This document shows, one piece after another, positions 44,547 through 53,325 of a stretch of DNA of 64,000 nt. Under the pieces are notes generated by a model. That model was given only the letters and a program-made list of their open reading frames with translations. It was not told where the DNA came from and ran no database searches. Both the position numbers and the translations under genes were made by a program. The DNA comes from Rahnella woolbedingensis (GTDB taxonomy: Bacteria; Pseudomonadota; Gammaproteobacteria; Enterobacterales; Enterobacteriaceae). Each line of letters opens with the position of its first letter. The stretch's first letter is position 1. Location of the stretch: the NCBI RefSeq assembly GCF_003602095.1, contig NZ_RAHH01000007.1, forward strand, positions 124,001 to 188,000, in the 5' to 3' direction.

Positions 44547-46718
44547 ATGAAAAAAGTCACCACTGTCTGCCCATACTGTGGGGCGGGATGCAAAATGAAT
44601 CTGATTGTGGATAACGGTAAAATTATCCGCGCGGAAGCCGCAAACGGCGTGACCAATCAGGGCGAACTGTGCCTGAAAGGCTATTACGGCTGGGATTTTC
44701 TCAATGACACCAAACTGCTGACGCCGCGCCTGACGCAGCCGATGGTCCGCCGTCAGAAAGGGGGGAAATTCGAAGCCGTGAGCTGGGATGAAGCCATCCG
44801 CTACACCGCGCAGCGTCTGAAAGAAATCAAACAAAAACATGGCCCGCGCTCGATCATGACCACCGGTTCTTCCCGTGGCACCGGCAATGAAACCAACTAC
44901 ATCATGCAGAAATTTGCCCGTGCGGTCATCGGCACCAACAACGTCGACTGCTGCGCCCGCGTGTGTCATGGCCCGTCGGTCGCCGGTTTACAGGCCACGC
45001 TCGGCAACGGCGCAATGAGTAACTCCATCGGCGATATCGAGAACTCAAAATGCCTGCTGGTGATCGGCTATAACTGCGCCGATTCCCACCCGATCGTCGC
45101 CCGCCGCGTGATCAAAGCCAAAGAAAAAGGCGCGCAGATCATCGTCTGCGATCCGCGCCGTATCGAAACGGCGCGTATTGCCGATCAGCATCTGCAAATT
45201 AAAAATGGCTGCAATATGGCGCTGGTGAATGCTTTCGCGCATGTGCTGATCGAAGAAAATCTGTATGACCACGATTACGTCGCTAAATACACCGAAGGCT
45301 TCGCGGAATACCGCAAAAACGTGGCCGATTACTCGCCGGAAGCCGTGGAGGAACAGACCGGCGTTTCTGCGCAACAAATCCGCCAGGCGATGCGCACGTA
45401 TGCCGCCGCGCCTTCTGCCACCATTATGTGGGGCATGGGTGTCACGCAGTTTGGTCAGGCCGTGGACGTGGTTAAGGGGCTGGCCGGGCTGGCATTGCTG
45501 ACTGGTAATCTGGGACGCGCCAACGTCGGCGTTGGTCCGGTGCGTGGTCAGAATAACGTGCAGGGCGCGTGCGACATGGGCGTGTTGCCTAACGAATTCC
45601 CTGGCTACCAGTCGGTCACTGATCCGAAAATCCGCGCGAAATTCGCCGATGCCTGGGGCATTGACGTCAACCAGATGGACGCTGAAGTCGGCCTGCGCAT
45701 TACTGAAATCCCGCATCTGGCGATTGAAGGCAAGGTCAAAGCCTACTACATCATGGGCGAAGATCCGTTGCAGACCGAGGCCGATTTAGGGCTGGTACGC
45801 AAAGGGTTTGAGGCGCTGGAATTCGTGGTGGTGCAGGACATCTTCATGACCAAAACGGCGGAACAAGCGGATGTGATTTTACCGGCCACCTCCTGGGGTG
45901 AGCACGGCGGCGTGTTCACCTGTGCAGACCGTGGTTTCCAGCGTTTCGAAAAAGCCATCGAGCCGAAATACAACGTCAAACGCGACTGGGACATCATCAG
46001 CCTGCTGGCGACCGAGATGGGGTATCCGATGCATTATCAGGATAACCAGGAAATCTGGGACGAACTGCGCAGCCTTTGTCCGCTGTTCTACGGCGCGACC
46101 TACGAAAAAATGGGCGAACTGGGACACGTTCAGTGGCCTTGTACCACGCTGGAAAGTCCCGGTACGCAGTACCTTTACGCCGATAATCACTTCGATACAC
46201 CGACCGGCAAAGGCCAGCTGTTTGCCGCGCCGTGGCGTGCGCCTGCCGAAGTGCCGGACGGTGATTACCCGCTGGTGCTGTGTACCGTACGCGAAGTTGG
46301 TCACTACTCCTGCCGCTCAATGACCGGCAACTGCGCTGCGCTGCAAACGCTGGCCGACGAGCCGGGCTTCGTGCAGATGAATCCGGTGGATGCTCAGGCA
46401 CTGGGTATCCGTGACCAGCAACTGGTCTGGGTGGCGTCACGCCGTGGCAAAGTTATTTCACGCGCCAACTACAACGAGCGTATCAACGCCGGTGCCGTAT
46501 ATATGACCTACCAGTGGTGGATCGGTGCCTGTAATGAACTGACGCAGGATAATCTCGACCCGATTTCCAAAACACCGGAAACCAAATACTGCGCAGTGAA
46601 AGTCGGGCAAATTGCCGATCAGCGCTGGGCAGAAAACTACGCCCAGCAAACCTACAGCGACATGAAAGCGCGTCTGCGCAGTGCCGTCGAAGATGTGATC
46701 CCGGTGGTTGAGGTTTAA
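44547..46718 (+). CDS. fdhF: Formate dehydrogenase H, cysteine (selenium-free) form
   Basis: A 723-residue molybdopterin enzyme that oxidises formate to CO2 and passes electrons to HycB. It aligns with E. coli FdhF (715 aa) nearly throughout: the N-terminal [4Fe-4S] CPYCGAGCKMN and CLKGYYGWDF, then TTGSSRGTGNETNY, and RSMTGNCAAL late. At position 140 E. coli has selenocysteine (UGA). Here the codon at 44964-44966 is TGT, Cys, within CCARVCHGPSVAG; the adjacent His141 is kept. It is an intact ORF with no in-frame UGA. It is cotranscribed with hydN and hypF instead of standing alone as in E. coli. Confidence 0.96.
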   Translation: MKKVTTVCPYCGAGCKMNLIVDNGKIIRAEAANGVTNQGELCLKGYYGWDFLNDTKLLTPRLTQPMVRRQKGGKFEAVSWDEAIRYTAQRLKEIKQKHGPRSIMTTGSSRGTGNETNYIMQKFARAVIGTNNVDCCARVCHGPSVAGLQATLGNGAMSNSIGDIENSKCLLVIGYNCADSHPIVARRVIKAKEKGAQIIVCDPRRIETARIADQHLQIKNGCNMALVNAFAHVLIEENLYDHDYVAKYTEGFAEYRKNVADYSPEAVEEQTGVSAQQIRQAMRTYAAAPSATIMWGMGVTQFGQAVDVVKGLAGLALLTGNLGRANVGVGPVRGQNNVQGACDMGVLPNEFPGYQSVTDPKIRAKFADAWGIDVNQMDAEVGLRITEIPHLAIEGKVKAYYIMGEDPLQTEADLGLVRKGFEALEFVVVQDIFMTKTAEQADVILPATSWGEHGGVFTCADRGFQRFEKAIEPKYNVKRDWDIISLLATEMGYPMHYQDNQEIWDELRSLCPLFYGATYEKMGELGHVQWPCTTLESPGTQYLYADNHFDTPTGKGQLFAAPWRAPAEVPDGDYPLVLCTVREVGHYSCRSMTGNCAALQTLADEPGFVQMNPVDAQALGIRDQQLVWVASRRGKVISRANYNERINAGAVYMTYQWWIGACNELTQDNLDPISKTPETKYCAVKVGQIADQRWAENYAQQTYSDMKARLRSAVEDVIPVVEV

Positions 46719-46726
46719 TTTAGCTT

Positions 46727-46760
46727 CTCCCCCTGCTAAGGGGGAGGCTGGGAGGGGGTT
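46727..46760. repeat. Short G/C palindromic repeat, copy 1
   Basis: CTCCCCCT-GCTA-AGGGGGAG hairpin followed by GCTGGGAGGGGG, 8 bases after the fdhF stop. Copies with the same core are at 46808, 50627 and 62871. Confidence 0.8.
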
Positions 46761-46807
46761 TCACAGCCAGCCCCGGATTTAGAGTTGTCGTTAATACCCC
46801 ACCCCAG

Positions 46808-46829
46808 CCCTCCCCTTCGCAGGGGAGGG
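46808..46829. repeat. Short G/C palindromic repeat, copy 2
   Basis: CCCTCCCCT-TCGC-AGGGGAGGG, a 9-base stem. With its preceding ACCCCAGC it is the reverse-strand form of copy 1, so the fdhF-hypF gap holds an inverted pair that could fold into one larger structure. Confidence 0.8.
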
Positions 46830-46882
46830 AGTAAACCCCTCTCTTTTCGCCGCCCGCTTCTTAACGTTTAAAAAGGCTTTTT

Positions 46883-49207
46883 ATGTCTGGCTTACTCATT
46901 CGCATCTCCGGAAAAGTCCAGGGCGTCGGTTTCCGGCCATTTATCTGGCAACTGGCTGACCAGCTCCGGCTTTGTGGGGAAGTCTGCAATGACAGCACCG
47001 GTGTTGAAATCAGGTTGCTTGCGCCGGTAAATATCGAAACTTTTATCCGCCAGTTACAACGCGACTGCCCGCCGCTGGCGCGCATCGACGGTATCAGCGT
47101 GGACGCTTTCGAGTGGAAAGATGTGCCACAACATTTCACCATTACGCCCAGTCGTCCCGGCCGGATGGATACGCAGGTGGCGCCCGATGCGGCGACCTGC
47201 CCGGAATGTTTGCAGGATATTCTCCGTCCCGGTGACCGGCGATTCGGTTACGCCTTTACCAACTGCACCCATTGCGGTCCGCGTTTTACACTCATCCGCG
47301 CCATGCCCTACGACCGCCCTTCCACCAGCATGGCGCAATTCGCGCTGTGTCCGGCGTGCCAGCTGGAATATGACAATCCTGCCGACCGGCGTTTTCACGC
47401 CCAGCCGGTGGGGTGCCCGCACTGCGGCCCGCAGTTCAGTGCGGCATTTCAGGATGACAAAATACTGGCGCGGGAAGAGGCCGCGCTGAAAGAGGCCGTC
47501 GCCGCATTGCGGGCGGGGAAAATCGTCGCTGTCAAAGGGCTGGGCGGATTTCATCTGGCCTGCGATGCCACACAGCAAGATGCGGTGATGCGGCTGCGTG
47601 AGCGCAAAAGTCGTCCGTCAAAACCGCTGGCGGTGATGCTGCCGGATATCAGCTGGCTGGCGCGATGTAGTGACGACAGCCCGCAGTTTGCGCTGCGGGA
47701 ACTGCTCGAATCCCCCGCTGCGCCAATTGTTCTGGCGACGAAAAGCGCGATGTCTCCGCTGTGCGCGGGCATTGCGCCGGAACTTAATGAAACCGGCCTG
47801 ATGCTGCCGTTCACGCCTTTACATCATTTGCTGATGCAGGCATGTCAGACGCCGCTGGTGATGACGTCCGGCAATGCCGCCGGATTTGCCCCGGCACTGA
47901 CTAACTCTGAGGCACTTGAGCAACTCGCGGGTATTGCCGATCTGTGGTTGCTGCATAACCGCGATATTGTTCAGCGTGCTGATGATTCGCTGGTGCGCCT
48001 GACCGCGCAGGGCACCGAGGTGCTGCGTCGTGCGCGCGGTTATGTGCCCGATGCGTTGCCGTTGCCGCCGGGTTTTAGTCTTCAGCCACCGCTGCTGGCG
48101 ATAGGCGGTGACCTTAAAAATACCTTCTGTCTGGTGCGCGGCGATCAGGCCATTCTCAGCCCGCATTTTGGTTCGCTGACGCACAGTGATATCGCAGAGC
48201 AACAGCAGCAGGCGATTGAACATTTTCAGCAACTTTATGACTGTACGCCGGCGGCTGTCGCGCGCGATGCGCATCCGGGTTATGTCAGCCACCATCAGGC
48301 CGAAAACCACGCGATACGGATAGTGGATGTCTTTCATCATCACGCGCATATCGCCGCCTGTCTGGCAGAAAATCACTGGCCGCTGGATGGCGGCAAAGTG
48401 ATTGGTCTGGCGCTGGACGGCCTCGGTTATGGCGAAAAAGACAGTCTGTGGGGCGGTGAATGCCTGCTGGCCGGTTATCTGCACTGCGAACATTTAGGCG
48501 GATTACCTGCCGTCGCGCTGCCCGGTGGCGATCGCGCCGCGCGTGAGCCGTGGCGTAATTTGCTGGCGCAGTGGCAGGCCTTCGTGCCGGACTGGCAGAT
48601 ACGTCTGCAGGCGCAGCCGCTGCTTTCACAACCGTGGCAGCCGCTGTCAAAAGCCATTGCCGCCGGGATCAATTCACCGCTGGCGTCTTCCTGCGGACGA
48701 TTATTCGATGCCGTCGCCGCCGCGCTTGGCTGCGCGCCGCGAGAGCTCAGCTGGGAAGGCGAGGCCGCCAGCCGCCTGGAAGCGCTGGCACATCAGGCGC
48801 ACGGCATTGCACATCCGGTCACAATGCCGCTGCGGCATACTGAAAACGGCACATTTCTGGATCTGGCGACGTTCTGGCAGCAGTGGCTCGACTGGCAGGC
48901 ACCGCCCGCCGCACGGGCTTTCGCTTTCCATGACGCACTCGCTCAGGGGTTTGCCGCCCTCGCCTGTTATCACGCAGTCAGGACCGGCATCCGCACCGTC
49001 GCCACCGGCGGCGGCGTGCTGCATAACCGTCTGCTGCGCCAGCTTTTACATCGCTATTTAGCGCCCCTGAATGTGCTGATGCCGCAAAACATTCCCGCCG
49101 GTGATGGCGGTCTGGCACTGGGTCAGGCGCTCATTGCCTGCGCCCGTCTGCAACATGCTTCTGCTCAGAATTCATCTGTTTATAAAAATAAGGATCTCCA
49201 TGATTAA
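46883..49207 (+). CDS. hypF: Carbamoyltransferase HypF
   Basis: A 774-residue enzyme that makes the thiocarbamate precursor of the cyanide ligands from carbamoyl phosphate and hands it to HypE. Domains in order: acylphosphatase (1-90, [12 protein letters not shown]), two zinc fingers (CPECLQ, CTHCGP, CPACQ, CPHCGP; about 105-185), a YrdC-like domain (200-390, [12 protein letters not shown]), and a Kae1-like domain ([27 protein letters not shown]). It lies 164 bases after fdhF in the hydN operon, and its end overlaps the nickel permease start. Confidence 0.96.
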   Translation: MSGLLIRISGKVQGVGFRPFIWQLADQLRLCGEVCNDSTGVEIRLLAPVNIETFIRQLQRDCPPLARIDGISVDAFEWKDVPQHFTITPSRPGRMDTQVAPDAATCPECLQDILRPGDRRFGYAFTNCTHCGPRFTLIRAMPYDRPSTSMAQFALCPACQLEYDNPADRRFHAQPVGCPHCGPQFSAAFQDDKILAREEAALKEAVAALRAGKIVAVKGLGGFHLACDATQQDAVMRLRERKSRPSKPLAVMLPDISWLARCSDDSPQFALRELLESPAAPIVLATKSAMSPLCAGIAPELNETGLMLPFTPLHHLLMQACQTPLVMTSGNAAGFAPALTNSEALEQLAGIADLWLLHNRDIVQRADDSLVRLTAQGTEVLRRARGYVPDALPLPPGFSLQPPLLAIGGDLKNTFCLVRGDQAILSPHFGSLTHSDIAEQQQQAIEHFQQLYDCTPAAVARDAHPGYVSHHQAENHAIRIVDVFHHHAHIAACLAENHWPLDGGKVIGLALDGLGYGEKDSLWGGECLLAGYLHCEHLGGLPAVALPGGDRAAREPWRNLLAQWQAFVPDWQIRLQAQPLLSQPWQPLSKAIAAGINSPLASSCGRLFDAVAAALGCAPRELSWEGEAASRLEALAHQAHGIAHPVTMPLRHTENGTFLDLATFWQQWLDWQAPPAARAFAFHDALAQGFAALACYHAVRTGIRTVATGGGVLHNRLLRQLLHRYLAPLNVLMPQNIPAGDGGLALGQALIACARLQHASAQNSSVYKNKDLHD

Positions 49208-50225
49208 CCGTCGATTTTTCTCTTCGAACCGCCGTGCGTTCTGGCTGTTAGCCGGGCTGGTGGCCGTGAATTTACTGGCCTGGGGATGGGCACTGGCGGT
49301 GTTTCGTCACAATGCGGCACTGATCGCCGCGTCTTTACTGGCTTACAGCTACGGGTTGCGCCATGCGGTGGATGCCGATCATATTGCCGCCATCGATAAC
49401 GTCACCCGTAAGCTGATGCAACAGGGCCAGCGGCCGGTTGCCGTCGGGGCATTTTTCTCGCTCGGACATTCCAGCATTGTGGTGCTGGCCTGCGTGGCAA
49501 TTGCCGCCACGTCGCTGGTCTTTGGCAATGAAATTGGCTGGCTGCATGAGTACGGCAGCACTATCGGCACGCTGGTTTCCGCGCTGTTCTTACTGCTGAT
49601 GGCGCTGCTGAATGCGCTGATTTTACGTGACGTTTACCGCCGTTTTCAGAAAGTGAAACAGGGAAAAACTTTTACCGCCAAAGAAGAGCTGCACGCGGTA
49701 CAAGGCGGTGTGATGAGCCGGATTTTCAGCTTCGCTTTTAATCTGGTGAATAAAAGCTGGCAGATGTATCTGGTGGGCTTTTTGTTCGGGCTGGGTTTTG
49801 ATACCGCCACTGAAATCGGCCTGCTGGGCATTTCTGCCGCAGGCGCGTCTTCCGGCATGTCGGTGTGGAGCATTCTGGTGTTTCCGGCGCTGTTTGCCAG
49901 CGGCATGGCACTGGTCGATTCACTGGATAATTTTGTAATGGTCGGTGCCTACGGTTGGGCGTTCGATAAACCGGTGCGCAAGCTCTATTACAACATGACC
50001 ATTACCGCCACCAGCGTGGTGATCGCCCTGTTTATCGGCGGGCTGGAAGCGCTCGGACTGCTGGCCGACAAACTGGATTTGCACGGCGGATTATGGAAGA
50101 TTGTCGAACAACTCAATGACAATATGGGCAGCGTCGGATACGCCGCCGTGGCGATTTTTCTGGTGTTCTGGGGCCTCTCTGCCCTCAATTACCGCCGCAA
50201 AGGCTATGACAATCTGGCGGTGTGA
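49200..50225 (+). CDS. NiCoT-family nickel/cobalt permease
   Basis: A 341-residue secondary transporter of the HoxN/NixA/RcnA-related NiCoT family. The signature HAVDADH at 55-61 (HX4DH), [11 protein letters not shown] at 86-95, and a late [19 protein letters not shown]-type loop are present, with about eight hydrophobic spans. ATG 49200 overlaps the hypF stop by 8 bases behind AAGGATCTCC, so it is translated with hypF. It should supply Ni for the NiFe site of HycE. E. coli instead uses the unlinked NikABCDE. Confidence 0.93.
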   Translation: MINRRFFSSNRRAFWLLAGLVAVNLLAWGWALAVFRHNAALIAASLLAYSYGLRHAVDADHIAAIDNVTRKLMQQGQRPVAVGAFFSLGHSSIVVLACVAIAATSLVFGNEIGWLHEYGSTIGTLVSALFLLLMALLNALILRDVYRRFQKVKQGKTFTAKEELHAVQGGVMSRIFSFAFNLVNKSWQMYLVGFLFGLGFDTATEIGLLGISAAGASSGMSVWSILVFPALFASGMALVDSLDNFVMVGAYGWAFDKPVRKLYYNMTITATSVVIALFIGGLEALGLLADKLDLHGGLWKIVEQLNDNMGSVGYAAVAIFLVFWGLSALNYRRKGYDNLAV

Positions 50226-50235
50226 TCCTCTGCAA

Positions 50236-50565
50236 TCAGGCGTCATTCGGCAAGGTGATCTGTTTCTCCAGACGCAGCGTTCCGCCGTCCGTTACCGTGA
50301 TCATAATCTGGGTTTTACTGCCCGGCTGGACGGAAAAACGCATACGGCCAAGAGGTTGCGGCTGATTTGCGGAAAGGTTCACATTGCTGCTCTGACGGCT
50401 GGTGCTGCTGCCCGCCACACCTTCCTGTGAAACGGAAACCGCCACCTGACAGGCGCAGGCCTTGGTGAGATTGACCATCGGGGTAATGACATAAGTCTGG
50501 GCATCGTTGTGGGTGTCGAACCACAGCTGGTTAGACATCACGGCGGCAATCAGGAGCAAATGCAT
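50236..50565 (-). CDS. csgC: Curli assembly protein CsgC
   Basis: A 109-residue periplasmic protein of the CsgC/AgfC family that keeps CsgA from forming amyloid inside the cell. It has a short hydrophobic N-terminus, the CxC motif (KACACQV, as CLCRV in E. coli), and the late VTVSDG-like segment (ITVTDGGTLRL). It is the third csgBAC gene but is separated from csgA by a strong terminator. It is convergent with the nickel permease gene, 10 bases apart. Confidence 0.88.
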   Translation of the reverse strand: MHLLLIAAVMSNQLWFDTHNDAQTYVITPMVNLTKACACQVAVSVSQEGVAGSSTSRQSSNVNLSANQPQPLGRMRFSVQPGSKTQIMITVTDGGTLRLEKQITLPNDA

Positions 50566-50590
50566 GGCGTTTATCCTCAGGGTTCAGTCG

Positions 50591-50615
50591 AAAAAAAACA
50601 GGGCTAGTGCCCTGT
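50591..50615 (-). terminator. Rho-independent terminator between csgA and csgC
   Basis: On the minus strand: ACAGGGC-ACTA-GCCCTGT followed by eight T, a perfect 7-base stem. It should end most csgBA transcripts before csgC. Confidence 0.92.
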
Positions 50616-50626
50616 TCTGTAACGTT

Positions 50627-50646
50627 CCTCCCCTTCGCAGGGGAGG
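50627..50646. repeat. Short G/C palindromic repeat, copy 3
   Basis: CCTCCCCT-TCGC-AGGGGAGG, 10 bases beyond the csgA stop. It has the same core as copy 2 and sits next to the csgA terminator. Confidence 0.78.
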
Positions 50647-50655
50647 GAGCATTAA

Positions 50656-51129
50656 TCAGTTCTGTGAAGCGTAGGCCAGGTTAGCTGTACCGACCTGAGT
50701 AATGCTGGTCAGAGAGCCATTGGCACCTTGTGAAGCCTGAGCGTAGTTGCCTGAGCCATTCTGGGACACAAGCACTTTACTGCCGTTAGCGCTCTGCGCT
50801 ACGTTAGCACCGTTGTATTCACCCTTTTGCACGACGCTGATCAGGCTGCCATCACCGGTTTGTGTGGTCCCGGAGGTGTTTCTGTAGCCATCCTGATTAA
50901 CCGCTGTCAGCGATTTTTGCGCGCCAGTCTGAGTGGCGTTTGCCAGGTTTGAAGTACCCTGTTGGTAAATCTGAATTTCAGAATTCCACTGAGTCGCAGT
51001 GAACGTCGGCACTGTCGATGTTGGTGGCGTTGTAGTTGGCGGCGTGTGATGATCACTATCATGACCACCTGCGAATGCACTGCCACTGACGACTAAAGCG
51101 GAGACTGCCACAATTTTCCAAAGTTTCAT
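50656..51129 (-). CDS. csgA: Major curlin CsgA
   Basis: A 157-residue amyloid subunit of curli. The signal peptide runs to residue 20 (SGSAFA). Five curlin repeats of the S-x5-QxG-x2-N-x-A-x3-Q type cover about 50-157: SEIQIYQQGTSN, SLTAVNQDGYRN, SLISVVQKGEYN, SKVLVSQNGSGN and SLTSITQVGTAN. Between signal and repeats, where E. coli has the Gly/Asn-rich N22 secretion tag, there is a His/Asp then Pro/Thr-rich linker (GGHDSDHHTPPTTTPP). It is preceded by csgB but with a 179-base gap. Confidence 0.93.
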   Translation of the reverse strand: MKLWKIVAVSALVVSGSAFAGGHDSDHHTPPTTTPPTSTVPTFTATQWNSEIQIYQQGTSNLANATQTGAQKSLTAVNQDGYRNTSGTTQTGDGSLISVVQKGEYNGANVAQSANGSKVLVSQNGSGNYAQASQGANGSLTSITQVGTANLAYASQN

Positions 51130-51178
51130 GATGCTACCCCATTGGTTTAATATCGGATGTCATAAAAGCGGTTTACCC

Positions 51179-51300
51179 TTCATATTTCGAGTTGCAGATG
51201 CGTTGGCTACGCTCGCTCACTCCAGTCACTTAGTTATCTAAGCTCCCGGTGATTTCCGACCTTGCCGCCTTCCTGCACCTCAAACTATTTTGGGTATGAT
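51179..51300. repeat. Long imperfect palindromic repeat (YPAL/ERIC-like) between csgB and csgA
   Basis: About 120 bases whose ends are inverted copies: CGAGTTGCAG near the left and CTGCACCTCAAAC near the right, with inner TCACTTAGTTATCTAAGCTCC. It resembles the long non-coding palindromes dispersed in Yersinia and Serratia genomes. In the csgBA transcript it would fold into a long stem. The family name is from memory. Confidence 0.7.
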
Positions 51301-51308
51301 TTTGTGTG

Positions 51309-51797
51309 TTAATGCTGTGTCACTCTAATCGCCATTCCTGACGAGTTTTGTACGACACCGCTGCTCTGGTTCGTACCATTCTGGCGAATTTCCGTCACAC
51401 TCCGGCCTTTTTGCAGAATGTAAGCCGTATTGCCAAAATTCTGTTGCGTAATGGATGAATCCCCGCCGCCGCTTTGCGATATATAAGCAAAGTTATCGCT
51501 GCCGCTTTGGGATATATCGGCGTTATTTCCATTACCTCGCTGATTTACCACCGCAGTATTGTCTGCGCCTGATTGTCGGATTACGCTGGAATTTCCATAA
51601 CCCGTCTGATTATTCGCAGCCAGATTGCTATTACCGTTCTGGTAAATCGTTGATGAATTCCCCGATGAATTCCTCGCGCCAGCAAAAACTTGATCCGGAT
51701 TACCAGAACTCATTTCCGAGTAAGCCATATCAAACTGCTGAGCGTGAACGACCCAGGATACTGAAAGTAACGCCAGGGTCAGCAAAGTCTTTTTCAT
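51309..51797 (-). CDS. csgB: Curlin nucleator CsgB
   Basis: A 162-residue minor curlin that anchors fibres and nucleates CsgA. The start at ATG 51797 (MKKTLLTLALLSVSWVVHA signal) was chosen; the reading frame continues upstream to 51953 without a signal peptide. Curlin repeats are STIYQNGNSNLA, SVIRQSGADNTA, ADISQSGSDNFA, SSITQQNFGNTA and TEIRQNGTNQSS. The C-terminus ends with basic residues and His (RVTQH), like the E. coli protein's divergent last repeat. Confidence 0.93.
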   Translation of the reverse strand: MKKTLLTLALLSVSWVVHAQQFDMAYSEMSSGNPDQVFAGARNSSGNSSTIYQNGNSNLAANNQTGYGNSSVIRQSGADNTAVVNQRGNGNNADISQSGSDNFAYISQSGGGDSSITQQNFGNTAYILQKGRSVTEIRQNGTNQSSGVVQNSSGMAIRVTQH

Positions 51798-51887
51798 TTC
51801 GTCACCCTGTATATCACCGGTGACTGTGTATTTGCTCACCGGGTTATTGCTGTTGACGAATTGATTATGGTGTTTGGCGAAAATAAG

Positions 51888-51898
51888 AAACTCACCCG
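51888..51898 (-). promoter_or_regulatory. CsgD-binding box upstream of csgB
   Basis: On the minus strand CGGGTGAGTTT, matching 10 of 11 positions of the CGGGTGAGNTA-type CsgD site described for E. coli csgBA. It lies 91 bases before the csgB ATG. Confidence 0.78.
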
Positions 51899-52417
51899 CA
51901 CGTCGTATTTTAATTTTCAACTTCATTAAAAAGTATGAGACGCCACTTCTCATGCGGATTGACCATAATGGATCCGTAATACGTCAGTGACGCTAATCGA
52001 CCCCATGGCATTAATCCTAAAGTGCCAGAAAACATCGGCGTGAATAATCACACAAATGCAACTATTCCTAATATCTCTGCGGGTTAAAAAAGGCATTAAA
52101 AGAGATCGCCGCCACATTTCTAACCCTTATCATTGCGGCTTTTACGCTATTTCACCCGCGCGAAGCCCGCTTTCCATAGGGACTAACGGGCTAAAAAGCG
52201 GTCTCACCTAAGTGAAATCGATTATACCGGATGCAGTTATTTGAGTTATTAAAGGGGAATCATGCGCCCGGTTGCTGTATCGCACCGATAATTCAGGCCG
52301 GGATTTATTTAAAATCGCTGTCATAACAAGGGCGAACGTTAAGAAAGTGTAAAGTCATTACTTAAGATATTTTTAAGCGGCGTGTCTCATGCTTATGGCA
52401 ATACATTAAGAAAACTT

Positions 52418-52447
52418 TATACATTTTGAGTTACATTTTGAAACATA
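52418..52447 (+). promoter_or_regulatory. OmpR-like site in the csgD promoter
   Basis: A tandem TACATTTTGAG / TTACATTTTGAAACA, close to the OmpR-binding element of Salmonella and E. coli csgD promoters. A CTAAAT-type -10 candidate is at 52476-52482, placing the site about 50 bases upstream of a start near 52490. That would give a leader of about 180 bases. Confidence 0.68.
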
Positions 52448-52670
52448 AATAAGCCTTGCGTAAGGTAAACCAAAAGCTAAATTGAGTCTGTACCGCACAT
52501 ATTGCGAGCTAAAATATTATGTGCCTCAGGCCGTGTTTATTTGCCACTTTCAGATATACACAGCAAATATAAAGCTATAGATTTAGCAAAATAAAATCTC
52601 AGTCTATTACCGGCCTGTTTATTAACCGGTGCGGCAGGCTGTGGCTATAAAATCAGGGCAGGGTTTCATT

Positions 52671-53321
52671 ATGAGTAATGAAGCAGCAATCAATAATAAT
52701 ATTCTTTTATTAGTGACTAAACCATCATTACAAGCCAGTGCTTTATTGCAGCAATTAAAACAGCAACTTTGTGTCAGTACCCGGTTACACAGCATTCATA
52801 AAACACTTGAGGATCAGTATCTTCATCAGACGCTTATTCTGTTCGATATGATGGAAGCTGACCGGCGGACTATTGAGGTCTGGCAATCGGCCATTAACCG
52901 TTATCACGAGAGTGTGAAGTTATTATTATTAAATACGCCCGATAATTACCATTTTCGGGAAATAGAAACCTGGCCGCGCATCAGTGCTGTTTTCTATCTT
53001 TCCACTGATGAGGAACATCTGGTGGAAGGGATCCGCAGCGTGATCCGCGGAGAATGCTATTTCTCCCAGGGCTTCGCCAGCTATCTGATCAATCAGTCCG
53101 GCGCTTTCAGGCATATGCATACGGAAGATACCGGCCTGACCCATCGCGAAAAAGAGATCCTCAATAAGTTGCGTGTGGGTGCGTCAAACACGGAAATCGC
53201 CCAGCTTTTGTTTATCAGCGAGAACACCGTAAAGACGCATCTTTATAATTTATTTAGGAAAATCTCGGTAAAAAACCGTACTCAGGCGGCGTCCTGGGCG
53301 AATGACAATCTCAAGCGCTGA
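52671..53321 (+). CDS. csgD: Curli master regulator CsgD
   Basis: A 216-residue LuxR/FixJ-type regulator, the same length as E. coli CsgD when started at ATG 52671 ([10 protein letters not shown]). The N-terminal receiver-like domain lacks phosphorylation acidic residues. The C-terminal HTH is [36 protein letters not shown], split between residues about 152-187. It activates csgBA, and in relatives cellulose synthesis through a diguanylate cyclase. First gene of csgDEFG; csgE begins 4 bases later. Confidence 0.95.
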   Translation: MSNEAAINNNILLLVTKPSLQASALLQQLKQQLCVSTRLHSIHKTLEDQYLHQTLILFDMMEADRRTIEVWQSAINRYHESVKLLLLNTPDNYHFREIETWPRISAVFYLSTDEEHLVEGIRSVIRGECYFSQGFASYLINQSGAFRHMHTEDTGLTHREKEILNKLRVGASNTEIAQLLFISENTVKTHLYNLFRKISVKNRTQAASWANDNLKR

Positions 53322-53325
53322 CATC

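Larger units (their letters stand above)
51798..52670. promoter_or_regulatory. Divergent curli regulatory region, csgB / csgD
   Basis: An 873-base gene-free region between the divergent csgBA and csgDEFG operons. It becomes strongly AT-rich over the last 350 bases before csgD, fitting H-NS/IHF-type control known for curli in E. coli. A CsgD box lies on the csgB side and an OmpR-like site on the csgD side (listed separately). The middle part shows no ORF or repeat. Confidence 0.8.

Noticed and set aside
44964-44966. Possible selenocysteine codon in fdhF
   Set aside because: The codon is TGT, not TGA, and the frame is continuous over 723 codons, so no recoding is needed.
51309-51770. Regular repeats in the csgB/csgA region resembling an array
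   Set aside because: They are degenerate coding repeats of curlin (Q-x-G-x2-N pattern), not CRISPR repeats with unique spacers.
51798-51953. Longer CsgB start upstream of the signal peptide
   Set aside because: It would bury the export signal and cover the CsgD box; ATG 51797 gives a normal signal peptide.
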